DNA of 64,000 bases from Athripsodes cinereus (Eukaryota > Arthropoda > Insecta > Trichoptera > Leptoceridae), in assembly GCA_947579605.1 (NCBI GenBank), contig OX388312.1:25195313-25259312 (forward strand), read 5' to 3'. How positions within the stretch are numbered: the first letter of the stretch is position 1; every line of letters begins with the position of its first letter. Positions 33,938 to 44,745 of this stretch are shown here, piece by piece. Made by a program: the position numbers and the translations under genes. The notes under the pieces were generated by a model. That model made no database searches. It was not told the DNA's origin and saw only the letters and a list, made by a program, of their open reading frames with translations.

Positions 33938-35336
33938 CAGATTTGGTTTCATAGTGATAAATTCAGTGTAAAAATAGATACAATTAGTTTTAATATGTGA
34001 TAACCTAATTAAAATTTCGACGCATTAGAACATTCAAGATGGCCAACGCAATTGCGTTTTGCAACGTAATCTTCTCGAGCCACGCCCGAAGACACGGCTC
34101 AATTCTAAAACGACTCAACTCACACGGTCAACACAGAACACGCAACGTCATGTTTCGTCTCTCCAACAAAAGTTTAAAAATAACAACGGTTACGAAGAAT
34201 AAGTGAAAGATAAATATCAATTCTAGTTTTAAACGTTTTATAATAATAATAAAATAATTAAATACAGTTTTTTGCAAATAAATAAGTACAATTGTACGTT
34301 TGGTACTCAAGTAAAACAATATTAAACAGTGCTAGATGATTTCAAGTTCCTTCGAACAATGACTTCAATGTCTGAATGAAACATAATTCAGACCAAATGT
34401 CCAAGAAGCGTTTCTCCAGCTGTTCTGCCTGTGAGGATACCCTGATACAGAGCCAAGCGGTGGATATTTTCAAGATATGAATGAATGATGAGGCCATGTT
34501 CCAGCGTTTTTGATGACCGTAGAGCAGTTCCACTACAGATGTGAATACAACAAATTAATATTCCGATAATTGTTCAACGTTCTTTTTGGTTACGTCATTG
34601 AAGGCTAGGTACCAAGGAAGGAAACATCTATTGCGCCTGGAGAATCGTAATGTATTGTTATAGTTCTTTTTCTTTTCTCATCAAGATCCAGTGTGCAATT
34701 TGCAGTCTTGCAAAGCAGTAATTGATTGTTGAAATGTCTCAAAATTGTACCAATGTTGTTGTGCCTGCCTAGCTATACATAATAATAAGTTTGTATGTGT
34801 GGTAGCTTCTGATGGGGAATTTCATTTTGATGATAAATTTTTGTTTTGATTTTATCTTAAAGGTAGATTTGTGTCCTTGGTTGTGAATATTAAATTCGTT
34901 AAAGGAATTTTGAAACAATTAGAGTTGTAATGTTGATTCTATAGAGAACTTTTGAATGCAATATCATCTATGGTTTAATGCATAGTGAACTAGTGCTGGG
35001 ATAAAATTATTAATACTTATATAGTGCTGGGACAAAGAGTTAAATTAATAATTAATTTTTTTTGTGGAAATAATTTTTTGAACTAAGTTGAAATAAAATA
35101 ATGTTAACCCTTCACAACCTTTTACGAATTTGAAAATGTAAGTACACTTAACCCTTTGTGGACGTTAAGTAACAATTGAAAATAAATGTAAATTTTTGTT
35201 TTGTAGCAATTGAATTTTGAACTTGTTGGTTTAACTCTTAGTGAACACGATTGAAATTGTTAACCCTCTGCGAACCGCAGTTGAATTTTTTGAAGTCAAG
35301 TAATTGAAATTCAACTGATTTTTTTTTAATTTCAAA
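33938..35336. other. Long non-coding leader of the gypsy-type element
   Basis: About 1.4 kb between the PBS and the first gag-like ATG. No frame with family resemblance was seen. It includes TTAAC.CT.TG.GAAC short repeats near 35107-35280 (AACCCTTCAC, AACCCTTTGTG, AACTCTTAGTG, AACCCTCTGCG), a loose roughly 50-60-bp periodicity. Confidence 0.5.
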
Positions 35337-35667
35337 ATGTCTGAATACTTAATTACGCCCATCCCTCGGGTGGAAAAATCAAACACAAAAACATTGAAGC
35401 GTGCTTTATCCCAAAGAGGTGTAGAACCTGCGCAGTCACTTAATGATCTACGTGAACAATGTAAAGTATTTAACAACAAAATTTCAAATTGTCTGGAGAA
35501 GATCTTTTGTACAAAGTAATGCTGGAAAGTATTTTTCAAAGAAATTAGCCCCTCGTTTTATAAAATCTCAGGTTACCCGAATCATATCCCCTTCTGTTTA
35601 CGAGCTTCAAGATATAAATGATAAAGGTATAGGAAATTACCATGTTAAAGACATTATTAAAGTATAG
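35337..35667 (+). pseudogene. Gag-like N-terminus joined to Pol C-terminus
   Basis: ATG 35337 opens a 60-codon frame (MSEYLITPIPRVEKSN...) that could be the start of a Gag-like protein. After about 35500 a different frame carries SNAGKYFSKKLAPRF, SPSVYELQDI and GNYHVKDI, then stops. The second part matches the GPF/Y-type module and HVKD ending that follow the integrase core in Ty3/gypsy polyproteins. The parts are in different frames, so no fused protein is made past about residue 60. The junction marks a large internal deletion that removed most of gag and nearly all of pol. The Gag assignment is inferred from position; the Pol end is supported by motif. Confidence 0.68.
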
Positions 35668-37708
35668 CTTCAAATTTTTCTCTACATTGCACTTGACTAT
35701 GCAACAAGTTCGAAAGAGTTGTTTTTTTTTATAATTTACAATTGATGTATTAGGTTAAGAAGTTTTAAATCACATTGACCCTGCTTGAGCTGTATGTACT
35801 GTTAATGACGTCACTGTCAAATGACGTATTGAAATTTCATTGTTTGTGTTGATTAAAAACTTAGAAAATTTGAAAACTTGTAATAATATATAACTTGTCT
35901 TGTCGCCATGCCATGAAAATGTATGTACTGTAATGACGTCACTGTCAAAGGACGTATTGAAATTCCATTGTTTTGATAGAAAGAAAAGTAAAATAATTTA
36001 GAAATTGGAAAACCTGTAATAGTATATAATGAATCTTGTTACCATATCAGAATAGTGTATGTAATCACTACAGCTCAGGTACGTGTAAACTTGTTAATTT
36101 TAAGTATGCCTCAGAGGATCTTCGCAATTCAGACTCTGAAGGAATTTTGTAAAAAAAAAATTTAAAATATGAATTTCGTGGCGCTCAACCTTTTGTATTG
36201 TGAATTTCTCTCTTGTTTGTGCCTTTGGGTGAATGAGGTTGCCTTTCCATCTCTTAAGCTAGCCATTTCAACATGCAACTTATTCATTAAGATCTGAACT
36301 CCCCCACTGGCTCAGGCAAGGGACAATACTTGTTTAATTTTAAGTTAGGATGTTAAGAAAAACCGGATGCAATTTCGACCCTTCCTTATACGAAAGTATA
36401 ATATTTAGTCGTTTTCTTTTGTAATTGGTCTCTTACCAATCTCCTACTTATGTGGTAACTGTTGTACGTCTTATGATAGATGAAGGATGGAAGGTATAAA
36501 AGTATGAAGTATGTCAGATTGAGCCATAAATGTTGAAGTATAAAAGTGTGTGAAAGGTTGTCACTAATTGGGATAGTAGATAATAATTGTAACAATTGTA
36601 TTAAAGGGTCAAGGTTGCATCGGTAAAAGGAAAATTTTGTAATGTTTAGATTGTTTCAAATTGTCTGGTTCACCAAAATTTTAATGACAAGGTTCTCACT
36701 TGGTATGTGAACCTGTTGGTCATTTCGACATTATTACTGTATAGGCATGCGTACCCTATCAGTAATGTTCAAATGTCAAGAATGAATGTTACGGAGTCAG
36801 TTGGATGATTCGCACTCTTCCCTGTTCATCTCCGGAGTTATGCTGATTTAGAGGTGTGACTAATCGTCTCACCCTATAGAAAGTCAAGCATAACTCGAAT
36901 TTAGTTAAGTTTTTTTTAAATTTTGTATTTGCTCGTCTGGAACCTCCTGTGGTCGCCAGTCGGAGCTAGCCCGACAAGCCATTGTCATTGTAAGAGATTG
37001 AGGACGCTCAAAGGTTACGTACAGGTTCGCTTGGAAAAGCTCCGCGCGAAAGGTTGGACACCTGATATATGTCGTCAAGCCTGTGCAAGATGGGTCGAAC
37101 ACCCCATGGAAATAACATGTTTAATTCAATAGGGTATAGATTGCCGCCCTTAGAATAGAGGTAGATCAGGTATAACGGTAATGAGATTGGTAATTCAGGT
37201 ATAATTGTTGCAAGATTGAAGGTCGGATTGACTACCCCCCTTTATTTTATTGTCAAACTATGTATTCTGAAATTACTTGGGTGTTGGGTTGTTGTTTGAG
37301 GGTTATATTGTTGAAATTGTGAAAATAATGTGTAATATTGTAATTGTTGTCTTGAGTTCGTAATGGTGTGCTTGGAGGAATGTCGAGGGTATTGTCTACG
37401 ATTTCCGTATCTGCGACCTGCCCTGTCGGTACATCTTCTTGGTCCCATTATTGGCTCATGACGTGTACATTCCTGATGAGGATTGTAATAGAAGGTGAAA
37501 TTAAGTACAAAAACTTTGTAAAAAAAAAAAAGTATTGATATATGTAACTCATGATTGATCATCATTAATTCCTGTAATGTCACTGTGCAACTGTAATTTT
37601 CCATTGATGTGTTGATAGTCTCTGTAACTGTAATTTCCACTTTGTAACGTAACAATGAGACTTTTCTTTTTTTTATTTTTTTTCTTTGTGAAATGACTTG
37701 AGATGGAA
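35668..37708. other. 3' interior of the gypsy-type element, no intact frame
   Basis: About 2 kb between the pol relic and the right LTR. It holds the CRE-containing duplication at 35791-36060. Small frames of no known family occur at 36923-37132 (+) and 37242-37655 (-). Full-length relatives might carry env or long 3' UTR here, but nothing envelope-like was recognised. A weak purine run GAGATGGAA directly precedes the right LTR. Confidence 0.5.
35791..36060. repeat. 128-bp tandem duplication with CRE-like octamers
   Basis: TGTATGTACTG(T)TAATGACG and following sequence starts at 35791 and again near 35920. The perfect palindrome TGACGTCA lies at 35806-35813 and 35934-35941, 128 bp apart. Each is followed by CTGTCAAA-GACGTATTG. 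TGACGTCA is the CREB/ATF site. Whether it acts as an enhancer of the element is inference. Confidence 0.75.
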
Positions 37709-38362
37709 TGTCGTAGTTAAAAATAACAATAGATAATTATTAGAGTATTCCATATTAAAATTTACTTAGTTACCATTTGACTTTTTTTTTGAAGGAAAGA
37801 ATCCCGCAAATATTAAATAAAACTCTATTTTGACTTCCGTTAAATTTCTCTATGTTGAACATTCTGTAACTAACTTCACTTGTCCCCTGCTCCTGGCCTC
37901 GGTAGCACCGGCCGACGCTTTTGCGTTGGGCGGTGGCTGAACCGAAAAGTAATAACTTGTGTTAAAAGTGCTAAACAATAATTGAAACCTGTATCAAAAT
38001 AAACTGTACATAGTGATAAGTGACTTGATTAATTTTAACTTAGAATTTGTTGTATAATATTAAGTGCTTGTGTAAAATGTAACTGTGTGTCTGTTTGTGT
38101 TGAACCGGACAGTAATAATTTGAACCATGAATAAATATTTTGTTATTTAACTTAACTTCTGTTTTCTTTTGATCTATGAAACCAAACTAAGAACTCTACA
38201 ATTATCCCTGAACTGAGACTCAAGTTCTTCGACTGAATTAGCTGGACAATGTATAAAAAGGTGGACTGGAGTCAGAGAAAGTTTTGGAGGGAAGTATAAT
38301 GGAAAGTAGTTGTGAATAATTTGAGAACTAGTAAATAAAAGTGTACGAATTATGCGTCTACA
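37709..38362 (+). repeat. 3' LTR of the gypsy-type element
   Basis: 654 bp, same start and end as the left LTR. No substitution was noticed when the two were read side by side. Confidence 0.92.
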
Positions 38363-38366
38363 ATGT

Positions 38367-39472
38367 ACATGTTAGATTTTTACAATAATTTCCTACACAT
38401 TTGTACAGTAAATAAAAACACATAGATACAAATAAGTAATAAATAAATTATTATTATTAACATAGCTACAATATTTGTATAATTACATTATATGTGTGCG
38501 TGTGATAAAGATGTTTGACTGTAATTGAAAAATTGTTGTTGTATTGCATCGAACTGTTTGTAATTTTTTATATAGGTATATATGGCCTTGTGCCGTATAT
38601 GAAATTATAAATCAATTAATAAATAACTTCTAAAAGACAAGAAAACACAATACAACAATAAATTTATTTTGTTTGCCTACCAAATATTCCATTAAACAAT
38701 TCATACACAAAATACGTTAACAAAATATCAAAAACATATGTAGCACGTATTAACAATCCTCTATAACAGATAATAATGTGTGGTAGTAAATAATTCAAGC
38801 ATGACTTTATATAAGATAAATTTGATTAATTTCACTTTTCCTGTACCTGGAAAAACAATCCGACATCATAATATGCAAATATTTATGAATAACTATACAT
38901 ACGTTTATTAAACGAAACATCCACAAATCGTTTATTATGTCGGTTCAATGGATGAGATGTATATAAATAGCAAGCAGCTATCTTTAGTATGTCTATTCCA
39001 ATCAAATTTGTTTTGAAATTCCTTATAAAGTTTTGACCCTCATTCTGAGGCCATTTTCAAGGTTAGTTTAACTTCGAGTGCATTTACTTCTTCAGTCTTT
39101 TTCTATCCATCTTTGGACATGCACCTTCTCTTTGATCTTTCACAATTTTCTATCCCGAATAAACGAATCTCCTAGGGTTAGTCTTTTGTTATATAAACAA
39201 AGCAAGCTGCAATCGTCTTGCACTTCACAAAAGTACACCTGTATCTGCCCTAGATACCAATAATGAAAAGTTTTTATTTTACTAATAAGAAATGATTTAA
39301 TAGAATAGCTGTAAGTCAGTTGGGGTAGTGTGTTGTAGGGAGAAAGTGCCTCTAGGTTTTTTAAAAAATTAAAATTTGAGTTTTGAATATCGATAGGTAT
39401 CGAATTATATATAATATTCTACTTTCGATTAAAGTTTGAGTTTTATAGCCCGGACGCACATTCCCCCTATGA
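38367..39472. other. Spacer between two LTR elements, TATA-like site
   Basis: No supported gene. A strong TATA-like TATATAAATAG occurs at 38959-38969. The + frame at 39078-39263 downstream shows no known motif. CCTCATTCTGAGGCCATTTT near 39038-39057 contains a short inverted repeat. Confidence 0.35.
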
Positions 39473-39476
39473 TGCA

Positions 39477-39993
39477 TGTGGCGGCCTCGAAGCTTCCACA
39501 ACATTCCGCCGCACACCCATGCGCAGGCGCAGCGCACCGTCGCACAGCGGCGAGCCGCGGTTGGAGCGCCGACTAATCAGTCGTCTCCTGCCACCCGCGA
39601 TGTGCGCATACCCATTACTTGCGTCGTGCTATTAAATTTTCTTAGACGCAATCTGCGTATTATCATTTTTACTTGTAAATTTATTTTTTATTCATTAATT
39701 GTAATTTGTGATCGTTAATACACATGTAAGTACCAAACACTAGTATCTCTCATTTCTGAAACCTGATTCCACAATCCTTCTTATCAGATCCTCAATCTGA
39801 TACGGGGGATAGAATTTTGATGAGAAATTGTTATAGAAAAATACACCTTCTGATAATTAAACTCTTTTAGTTTAATCACTTATTCATTCTTTCATTTGGA
39901 GTCAATCTTAGATTCACAAAGGTGAACGCCGAACGACCGGCATACCTATATACACCAAGTCAACCTTTAGGTAGCCAGGACTGGCCCCTAAAA
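39477..39993 (+). repeat. 5' LTR of the BEL/Pao-like element
   Basis: 517 bp. The first roughly 130 bp is GC-rich (CCGCCGCACACCCATGCGCA, then CAGCGGCGAGCCGCGG), unlike the AT-rich surroundings. The open frame through it also occurs in the other LTR and is not taken as coding. Confidence 0.9.
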
Positions 39994-39994
39994 C

Positions 39995-40007
39995 TGGTGA
40001 ACCCGAC
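39995..40007 (+). promoter_or_regulatory. Primer-binding site candidate
   Basis: TGGTGAACCCGAC begins one or two bases after the LTR, where reverse transcription would be primed. It starts with TGG as the complement of tRNA CCA. The tRNA was not identified. Confidence 0.6.
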
Positions 40008-41839
40008 TTTGAACTTTTACTTTTATAATAATATCGAGTAGAGTAATATGTAAAATCTGTGTATAATACGGCAAATCAATAAATATTAAATTATAAAATC
40101 AATAGCCGTAAATTGATATTGCAAATATACCTATTGTAAAATCTACTGTGGGTAGCTCTTTTTTCTGCTGAATATTTAACTGATCAACCCACCGACTACC
40201 CACCTATTATCATCAAACATACTTCTTATCATAGAACAATTACATATAATTAATTATTTACTCTCATTAAACATTATCATACTTCATCAAAATCAATTTT
40301 AATTTATTTCAAGAAGGAATCAGAGAGAGATTAGTGTTTTCGCGTCAATTTAACTTTGATCTATAATAACAGACACACACATTTATCCGCACAGGGTTGG
40401 GAGACGACTCCGAAGGGATCACACTCCAGCGCCGTTTTTTTTATTCGATTTAATGGAGCCCCTTCGTAAGCGCACCCTTTTTATTACCTTCACACACTTA
40501 ACATAACATAACTTCTAAACATTGTAAATTATTGCGAAAGTTTCAAAAAAAAGTGAAGTGCCGTATCATAAGAAAAAAGAAAATATCAAAGTGCTAAAAA
40601 AACAATAAAAAAAAGAGTATACAGTGCTAAAAGATTATAAGCACACAAGATATAAAAAAAAACAAAGTATTCAAAAAAGTATAGAATACAAGACATGTGA
40701 CAAACAAAAAAAAAATATAATCATAAGGCACAACAAAAAATATACCTAGCACACAAAAAAAAAACAAATTTAAAGCACTTCTTATTATCATCATACATAT
40801 TATTTGTTCATTTTACTAACCAACAATATTTTATTTATCTTCTAGCAATTTTATATTACTTGTACCATAGTACCTAAACATCAACTTCTAGAGTGTTCTA
40901 TTTTATATTTGAAATAATAATACGTGTTATTTTTCGAAGCAAATTTTATTTCTATTTGTTATACATATCTATACATACGTAGTTATCACAATTTCAATGC
41001 GCAGTCAAGTAGGTAAAATTTTTATTACAAAATACAGTATGTTCTAAATAAAGTCATACTTCAAATTTTTGTTGCAAAATACTACTTCAAATTTTGATTC
41101 AATTTCTATCACAAACTTTAACTTCAAATTAACTTCAACAATTTTACTTAATCCAGCGCTTCTCAACATTACAATTATTTTTTCAAATTTTTTACACATA
41201 ATTAATCAAAATTCAAAAAGTGCTTCACCAACGCTTCATATACAGCGAATCAAACATTAGACTAGACATTTTTGAAAAAATAACACAATAAATTCAACTT
41301 TTATATATTCAAACACTTTTATGCAAATTATTCAAATTTATTCATGTTATAATTTTTTGAACACTCTGTAACTGTAATTATAATTCTACAATGTCTATAC
41401 ACAACACTCTTTATAAGTATAACTATACATAAGCACAATTACTAGTCTATTTCACTGTGTCGACTATACAAATTTTTCTTACAAAAATCATCACTTAACA
41501 TTTACTTATTATGCATCAATTACACATTCAACTCAATGCAAGTGAAATTTACATTTACCCATTATATATTGATCATACATTCAATTCAAAACAAGTGAAA
41601 TTCACATTTACATATCACAAACCAAACATATATTCAATACAAATGCAAAGTGAAAGATTAACAATTATCCATTGCTATAAACATACAAACTTATATTATT
41701 ATATCAATTTCATTCACGACAAACAAATATTACAAAAACTATTTTTTCACAAATTGTGACATATTATTTTTTCACTGAATTTTTATAATAAATTTTAAAA
41801 TATAATTTATCACTAATACTTCAAATATCGCAACAAGGG
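40008..41839. other. AT-rich 5' interior of the BEL/Pao-like element
   Basis: About 1.8 kb with many A-runs and no family-like frame. Small frames (41069-41260, 41511-41759) are low in complexity. Repeats such as CATTCAA-TCAA-CAAGTGAAATT-ACATTTAC occur near 41525-41615. Confidence 0.45.
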
Positions 41840-42520
41840 CCTTATCAAGTGGTACAAAACTGGCAAACACCTTCAGGCACTCCCTAACTTCAGCAAATGA
41901 CAACCACAGGTCAGACAGAGCTGGCAGGGATACAACACAACATTGGAGACATCAGCAGAAGCGGCAGTAATCAACATGGAGAGTCACCATCCACCAACAG
42001 ACAAGACAGACCTCTGTATCCTGTGACCAACACGGGTGAGGTGTACAACCGTACATCCAAGGTGGAGACACAACCACTCCATTCGCCATCGCATGACCAA
42101 CATGCGTAAGGCATGCAACCGCATGACCGAGGTGGACTACACCAGCAGCCAAACCATGCCACAACTACTTCAAAACCAACTCCAAGTCACCTTCGGTACA
42201 TCAATCCCATCGATGGATTTAGGCCAAAAGGAGGATGCACACTTGGGAGTCTCCAACATCAACAACAAACAAACTCTCTCAACAGAAGGAGAAAAACACA
42301 AACAGTGCCAACAATCTAACAGCCACTCAGTTACAAAACCACAAGCCCACGACAAGCTCAAGTCAGCAGACACCTCAGTCACAGGATGATCAACTGAGCC
42401 CATGCAAGACTTTCAAGCCACAATCTCACACAGCCTTCCAGGACGACCACGAGATCCGGAAGAAGAGTCGCTCTCCAACAAGGACAAGAGACTACACAGC
42501 AAAAAATTCAAAGTTACGTA
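41840..42520 (+). pseudogene. Possible coding remnant in the BEL/Pao-like element
   Basis: This stretch is C/A-rich and open in overlapping + frames (41897-42109, 42036-42389, 42235-42633), all Gln/Thr/Ser-rich, none matching a known domain. It could be decayed gag or a 3' untranslated region. A 70-bp imperfect duplication (GACCAACACG.. at 42025 and GACCAACATG.. at 42095) lies inside. No zinc knuckle, protease or polymerase motif was seen. Confidence 0.3.
42191..42240 (+). repeat. Internal copy of the element's 3'-terminal motif
   Basis: TCGGTACATCAATCCCATCG, ATGGATTTAGGCC and GGATGCACAC match 42991-43042 (TCGGCACATCAATCTTATC, ATCAGATTTAGGCC and GGATGCTCAC), 800 bp apart, same orientation. 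One is likely a duplicate of the other. Confidence 0.6.
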
Positions 42521-43139
42521 CTAATACAAATCATATTATATTACCTTGTTTATATTGTATATATGTATGCTTCCAACTATTATTATATCACTTACTAGCA
42601 TTTTACTCAGGCAACAAGCCACACATTACGTGAATTCTATTACATTTATTTTAAAAACAAAAAAACAAACATACAATTATTAAATTTAACTCAACTAGAG
42701 ATTACATATCAAACAACTATCAAACTTAAAAACATACTTTACTTTCATACTCTCAAAGCATTATTCACTTAAACAATTTTTATACAAAACATGCATTCAT
42801 GCCAAACAAATTTTGAGTAGATTATTTTTATCAAAGGTATATGCCTAGAATTGCATCAACCACAACTTACATTACTCATTAACCATAACTAATGGAAACA
42901 CTGCCTATTAGCTGATGCAACAAACACTAACAATGATCTTGGTTTCAGGTGTAGAGAACCTCCAGAGGATCAAAGACAACTTCCCAGCTCCATCGGCACA
43001 TCAATCTTATCATCAGATTTAGGCCTAGGATGGATGCTCACGCGGAACTCCACAACTCTCAGCAGGCATTCTACTCACACAACGCACAATCAAGAAGGAT
43101 CTGGCTTTCATCGAGTCCTTAGGTCCCCTAAGCCCTCTA

Positions 43140-43147
43140 GGGGGGGG
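43140..43147 (+). promoter_or_regulatory. Polypurine tract, G8
   Basis: Eight G residues followed by CTGA directly before the 3' LTR. This is the expected position for the plus-strand primer of an LTR retrotransposon. Confidence 0.75.
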
Positions 43148-43151
43148 CTGA

Positions 43152-43668
43152 TGTGGCGGCCTCGAAGCTTCCACAACATTCCGCCGCACACCCATGCGCA
43201 GGCGCAGCGCACCGTCGCACAGCGGCGAGCCGCGGTTGGAGCGCCGACTAATCAGTCGTCTCCTGCCACCCGCGATGTGCGCATACCCATTACTTGCGTC
43301 GTGCTATTAAATTTTCTTAGACGCAATCTGCGTATTATCATTTTTACTTGTAAATTTATTTTTTATTCATTAATTGTAATTTGTGATCGTTAATACACAT
43401 GTAAGTACCAAACACTAGTATCTCTCATTTCTGAAACCTGATTCCACAATCCTTCTTATCAGATCCTCAATCTGATACGGGGGATAGAATTTTGATGAGA
43501 AATTGTTATAGAAAAATACACCTTCTGATAATTAAACTCTTTTAGTTTAATCACTTATTCATTCTTTCATTTGGAGTCAATCTTAGATTCACAAAGGTGA
43601 ACGCCGAACGACCGGCATACCTATATACACCAAGTCAACCTTTAGGTAGCCAGGACTGGCCCCTAAAA
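43152..43668 (+). repeat. 3' LTR of the BEL/Pao-like element
   Basis: 517 bp, matching 39477-39993 with no difference noticed by eye, so insertion was recent. Confidence 0.9.
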
Positions 43669-43718
43669 TGCACATACCTTAAATAACCTTCCTGAAACTT
43701 TAACTGAAATAAATGAAA

Positions 43719-43760
43719 ATTATTCTACCGGATATGGCAAATCATATCCGGTAGAATAAT
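43719..43760. repeat. Perfect 18-bp-arm hairpin
   Basis: ATTATTCTACCGGATATG and its exact complement flank a 6-base loop. It lies about 50 bp after the BEL/Pao-like insertion. No gene or T-run adjoins it; it may be a tiny MITE. Confidence 0.65.
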
Positions 43761-44502
43761 TATTGAAAAAAACTTGCATTAATGTTGACAATATACTCCA
43801 TTGACTTGAAAGCCTCTTTATAAATAATATTAATAATATGTGACTTAAAATAAAGCATATTGTATTTCACGAAATAACCATATCGGTATTACAACAACAA
43901 AATAATACAGATTATAATGTTTGTAAATTCCAAACTTAATAGTAATAAAACAATGTCATAAAATACTTTTTTGCTGTTTCCTTCGCCTATGTGTACAATG
44001 TACATAATACACAAAATGTAAGCAATAAAGTTTTGACCTACAAATCCAAACATGTGTATTTTCATCGTTTTGTGAGTACATTTTGGTCATTTATTGTCAT
44101 AATGTCGTGTTGAAAACAAGGCGCCAACCCACTGATAATATTATTTCTCTGCACATTATTCTTCTATGTGTCGTTGGGTGTTCTAATATCTCAATAACAT
44201 ACATATTATTCTGTCTGCACGTGGAAATAATTATTATCACATTGTCTTTTGCATTCGAATAATAAAATATGTGTACGAGTACAATACCAACAACCTACTT
44301 GAATTTACTCAACATTTTATCATAAAGCATGTACTCGCAAACTTACATTTCTGTCATTTATTCATGAAATTAACCTCACCATAATTTTGGAAGTAAATCA
44401 ATGTTTAAGACTTATTTTTAGAATAACTGCCTAATATAAATTCGTTATCTATTTTCCATAAATCATGAAGCATTTAGAATGCGTGCATAATTTTAATCTA
44501 TT
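43761..44502. other. Intergenic DNA, nothing recognised
   Basis: AT-rich, with no supported gene or repeat boundary. Confidence 0.4.
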
Positions 44503-44745
44503 CTGTGGAATTCCCGATTGAGAATACCTCTCTCGCTCCTTTCCGTAAGTTTTCGAGTGTACTGTAAACGGCAGATGTTCGTAAAACCTCACGTATAAGA
44601 AAACTAAAATCTAGATTTCAGCGATAAGGCATGCCACCCTGAATGTCTTATTTTTTATTGTCACGGAAAGGACAATCTGCATGTTCATTTATTACTTGCT
44701 GTTAGTCCGCCGACCACCCTACTTGTGGGATATGCTGCAATTGCG
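44503..44745 (+). repeat. SINE-like repeat, copy 8, near full length
   Basis: CTGTGGAATTCCCGA head, CTTTCCGTAAGTTTTCGAGTG, CTGTAAACGGCAGATGTTCG, TTTCAGCGATAAGGCATGCC, ACCCTGAATGTCTTA, GTCACGGAAAGGACAATCTG, CATGTTCATT, then CCACCCTACTTGTGGGATATG. A GTTAGTCCG insertion separates the GCATG and CTACTTGTGG boxes. Confidence 0.75.

Larger units (their letters stand above)
33258..38366 (+). mobile_element. Non-autonomous Ty3/gypsy-type LTR retrotransposon
   Basis: The element runs 33262-38362 (5.1 kb). It has two 654-bp LTRs beginning TGTCGTAG and ending TCTACA, in which I saw no difference. The flanking target duplication is ATGT on both sides (33258-33261, 38363-38366). A primer-binding site complementary to the tRNA-Lys 3' end follows the left LTR. 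The 3.8-kb interior has only a short gag-like start fused to the last part of pol (35337-35667). Protease, reverse transcriptase, RNase H and the integrase core are absent. Matching LTRs mean recent insertion, which implies mobilisation by a full-length relative elsewhere. Confidence 0.92.
39473..43672 (+). mobile_element. Non-autonomous LTR retrotransposon, BEL/Pao-like
   Basis: The element runs 39477-43668 (4.2 kb). It has 517-bp LTRs beginning TGTGGCGGCC and ending CCCCTAAAA. The flanking duplication is TGCA (39473-39476, 43669-43672), extendable to ATGCA if the LTR ends one base earlier; BEL/Pao elements make 5-bp duplications. A PBS-like TGGTGAACCCGAC starts just after the left LTR, and a run of eight G (43140-43147) precedes the right LTR as a polypurine tract. 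The TGTxGCGGCC start, TGGTGA PBS and G-rich tract together suggest BEL/Pao. The 3.16-kb interior encodes no protease, polymerase or integrase. Superfamily confidence is moderate; the LTR-element call is firm. Confidence 0.85.

Noticed and set aside
38959..38969. TATATAAATAG as a host promoter
   Set aside because: A strong TATA-like string, but in AT-rich DNA such strings are common. No recognisable coding frame or splice structure follows before the BEL/Pao-like insertion.
39476..39718. 80-codon frame repeated at 43034-43393
   Set aside because: It lies within the two LTRs of the BEL/Pao-like element, so the duplication is explained by the LTRs and not by a conserved gene.
41952..42403. Minus-strand Trp/Cys-rich frames inside the BEL/Pao-like element
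   Set aside because: They overlap the C/A-rich patch and result from its base composition. No motif was recognised.
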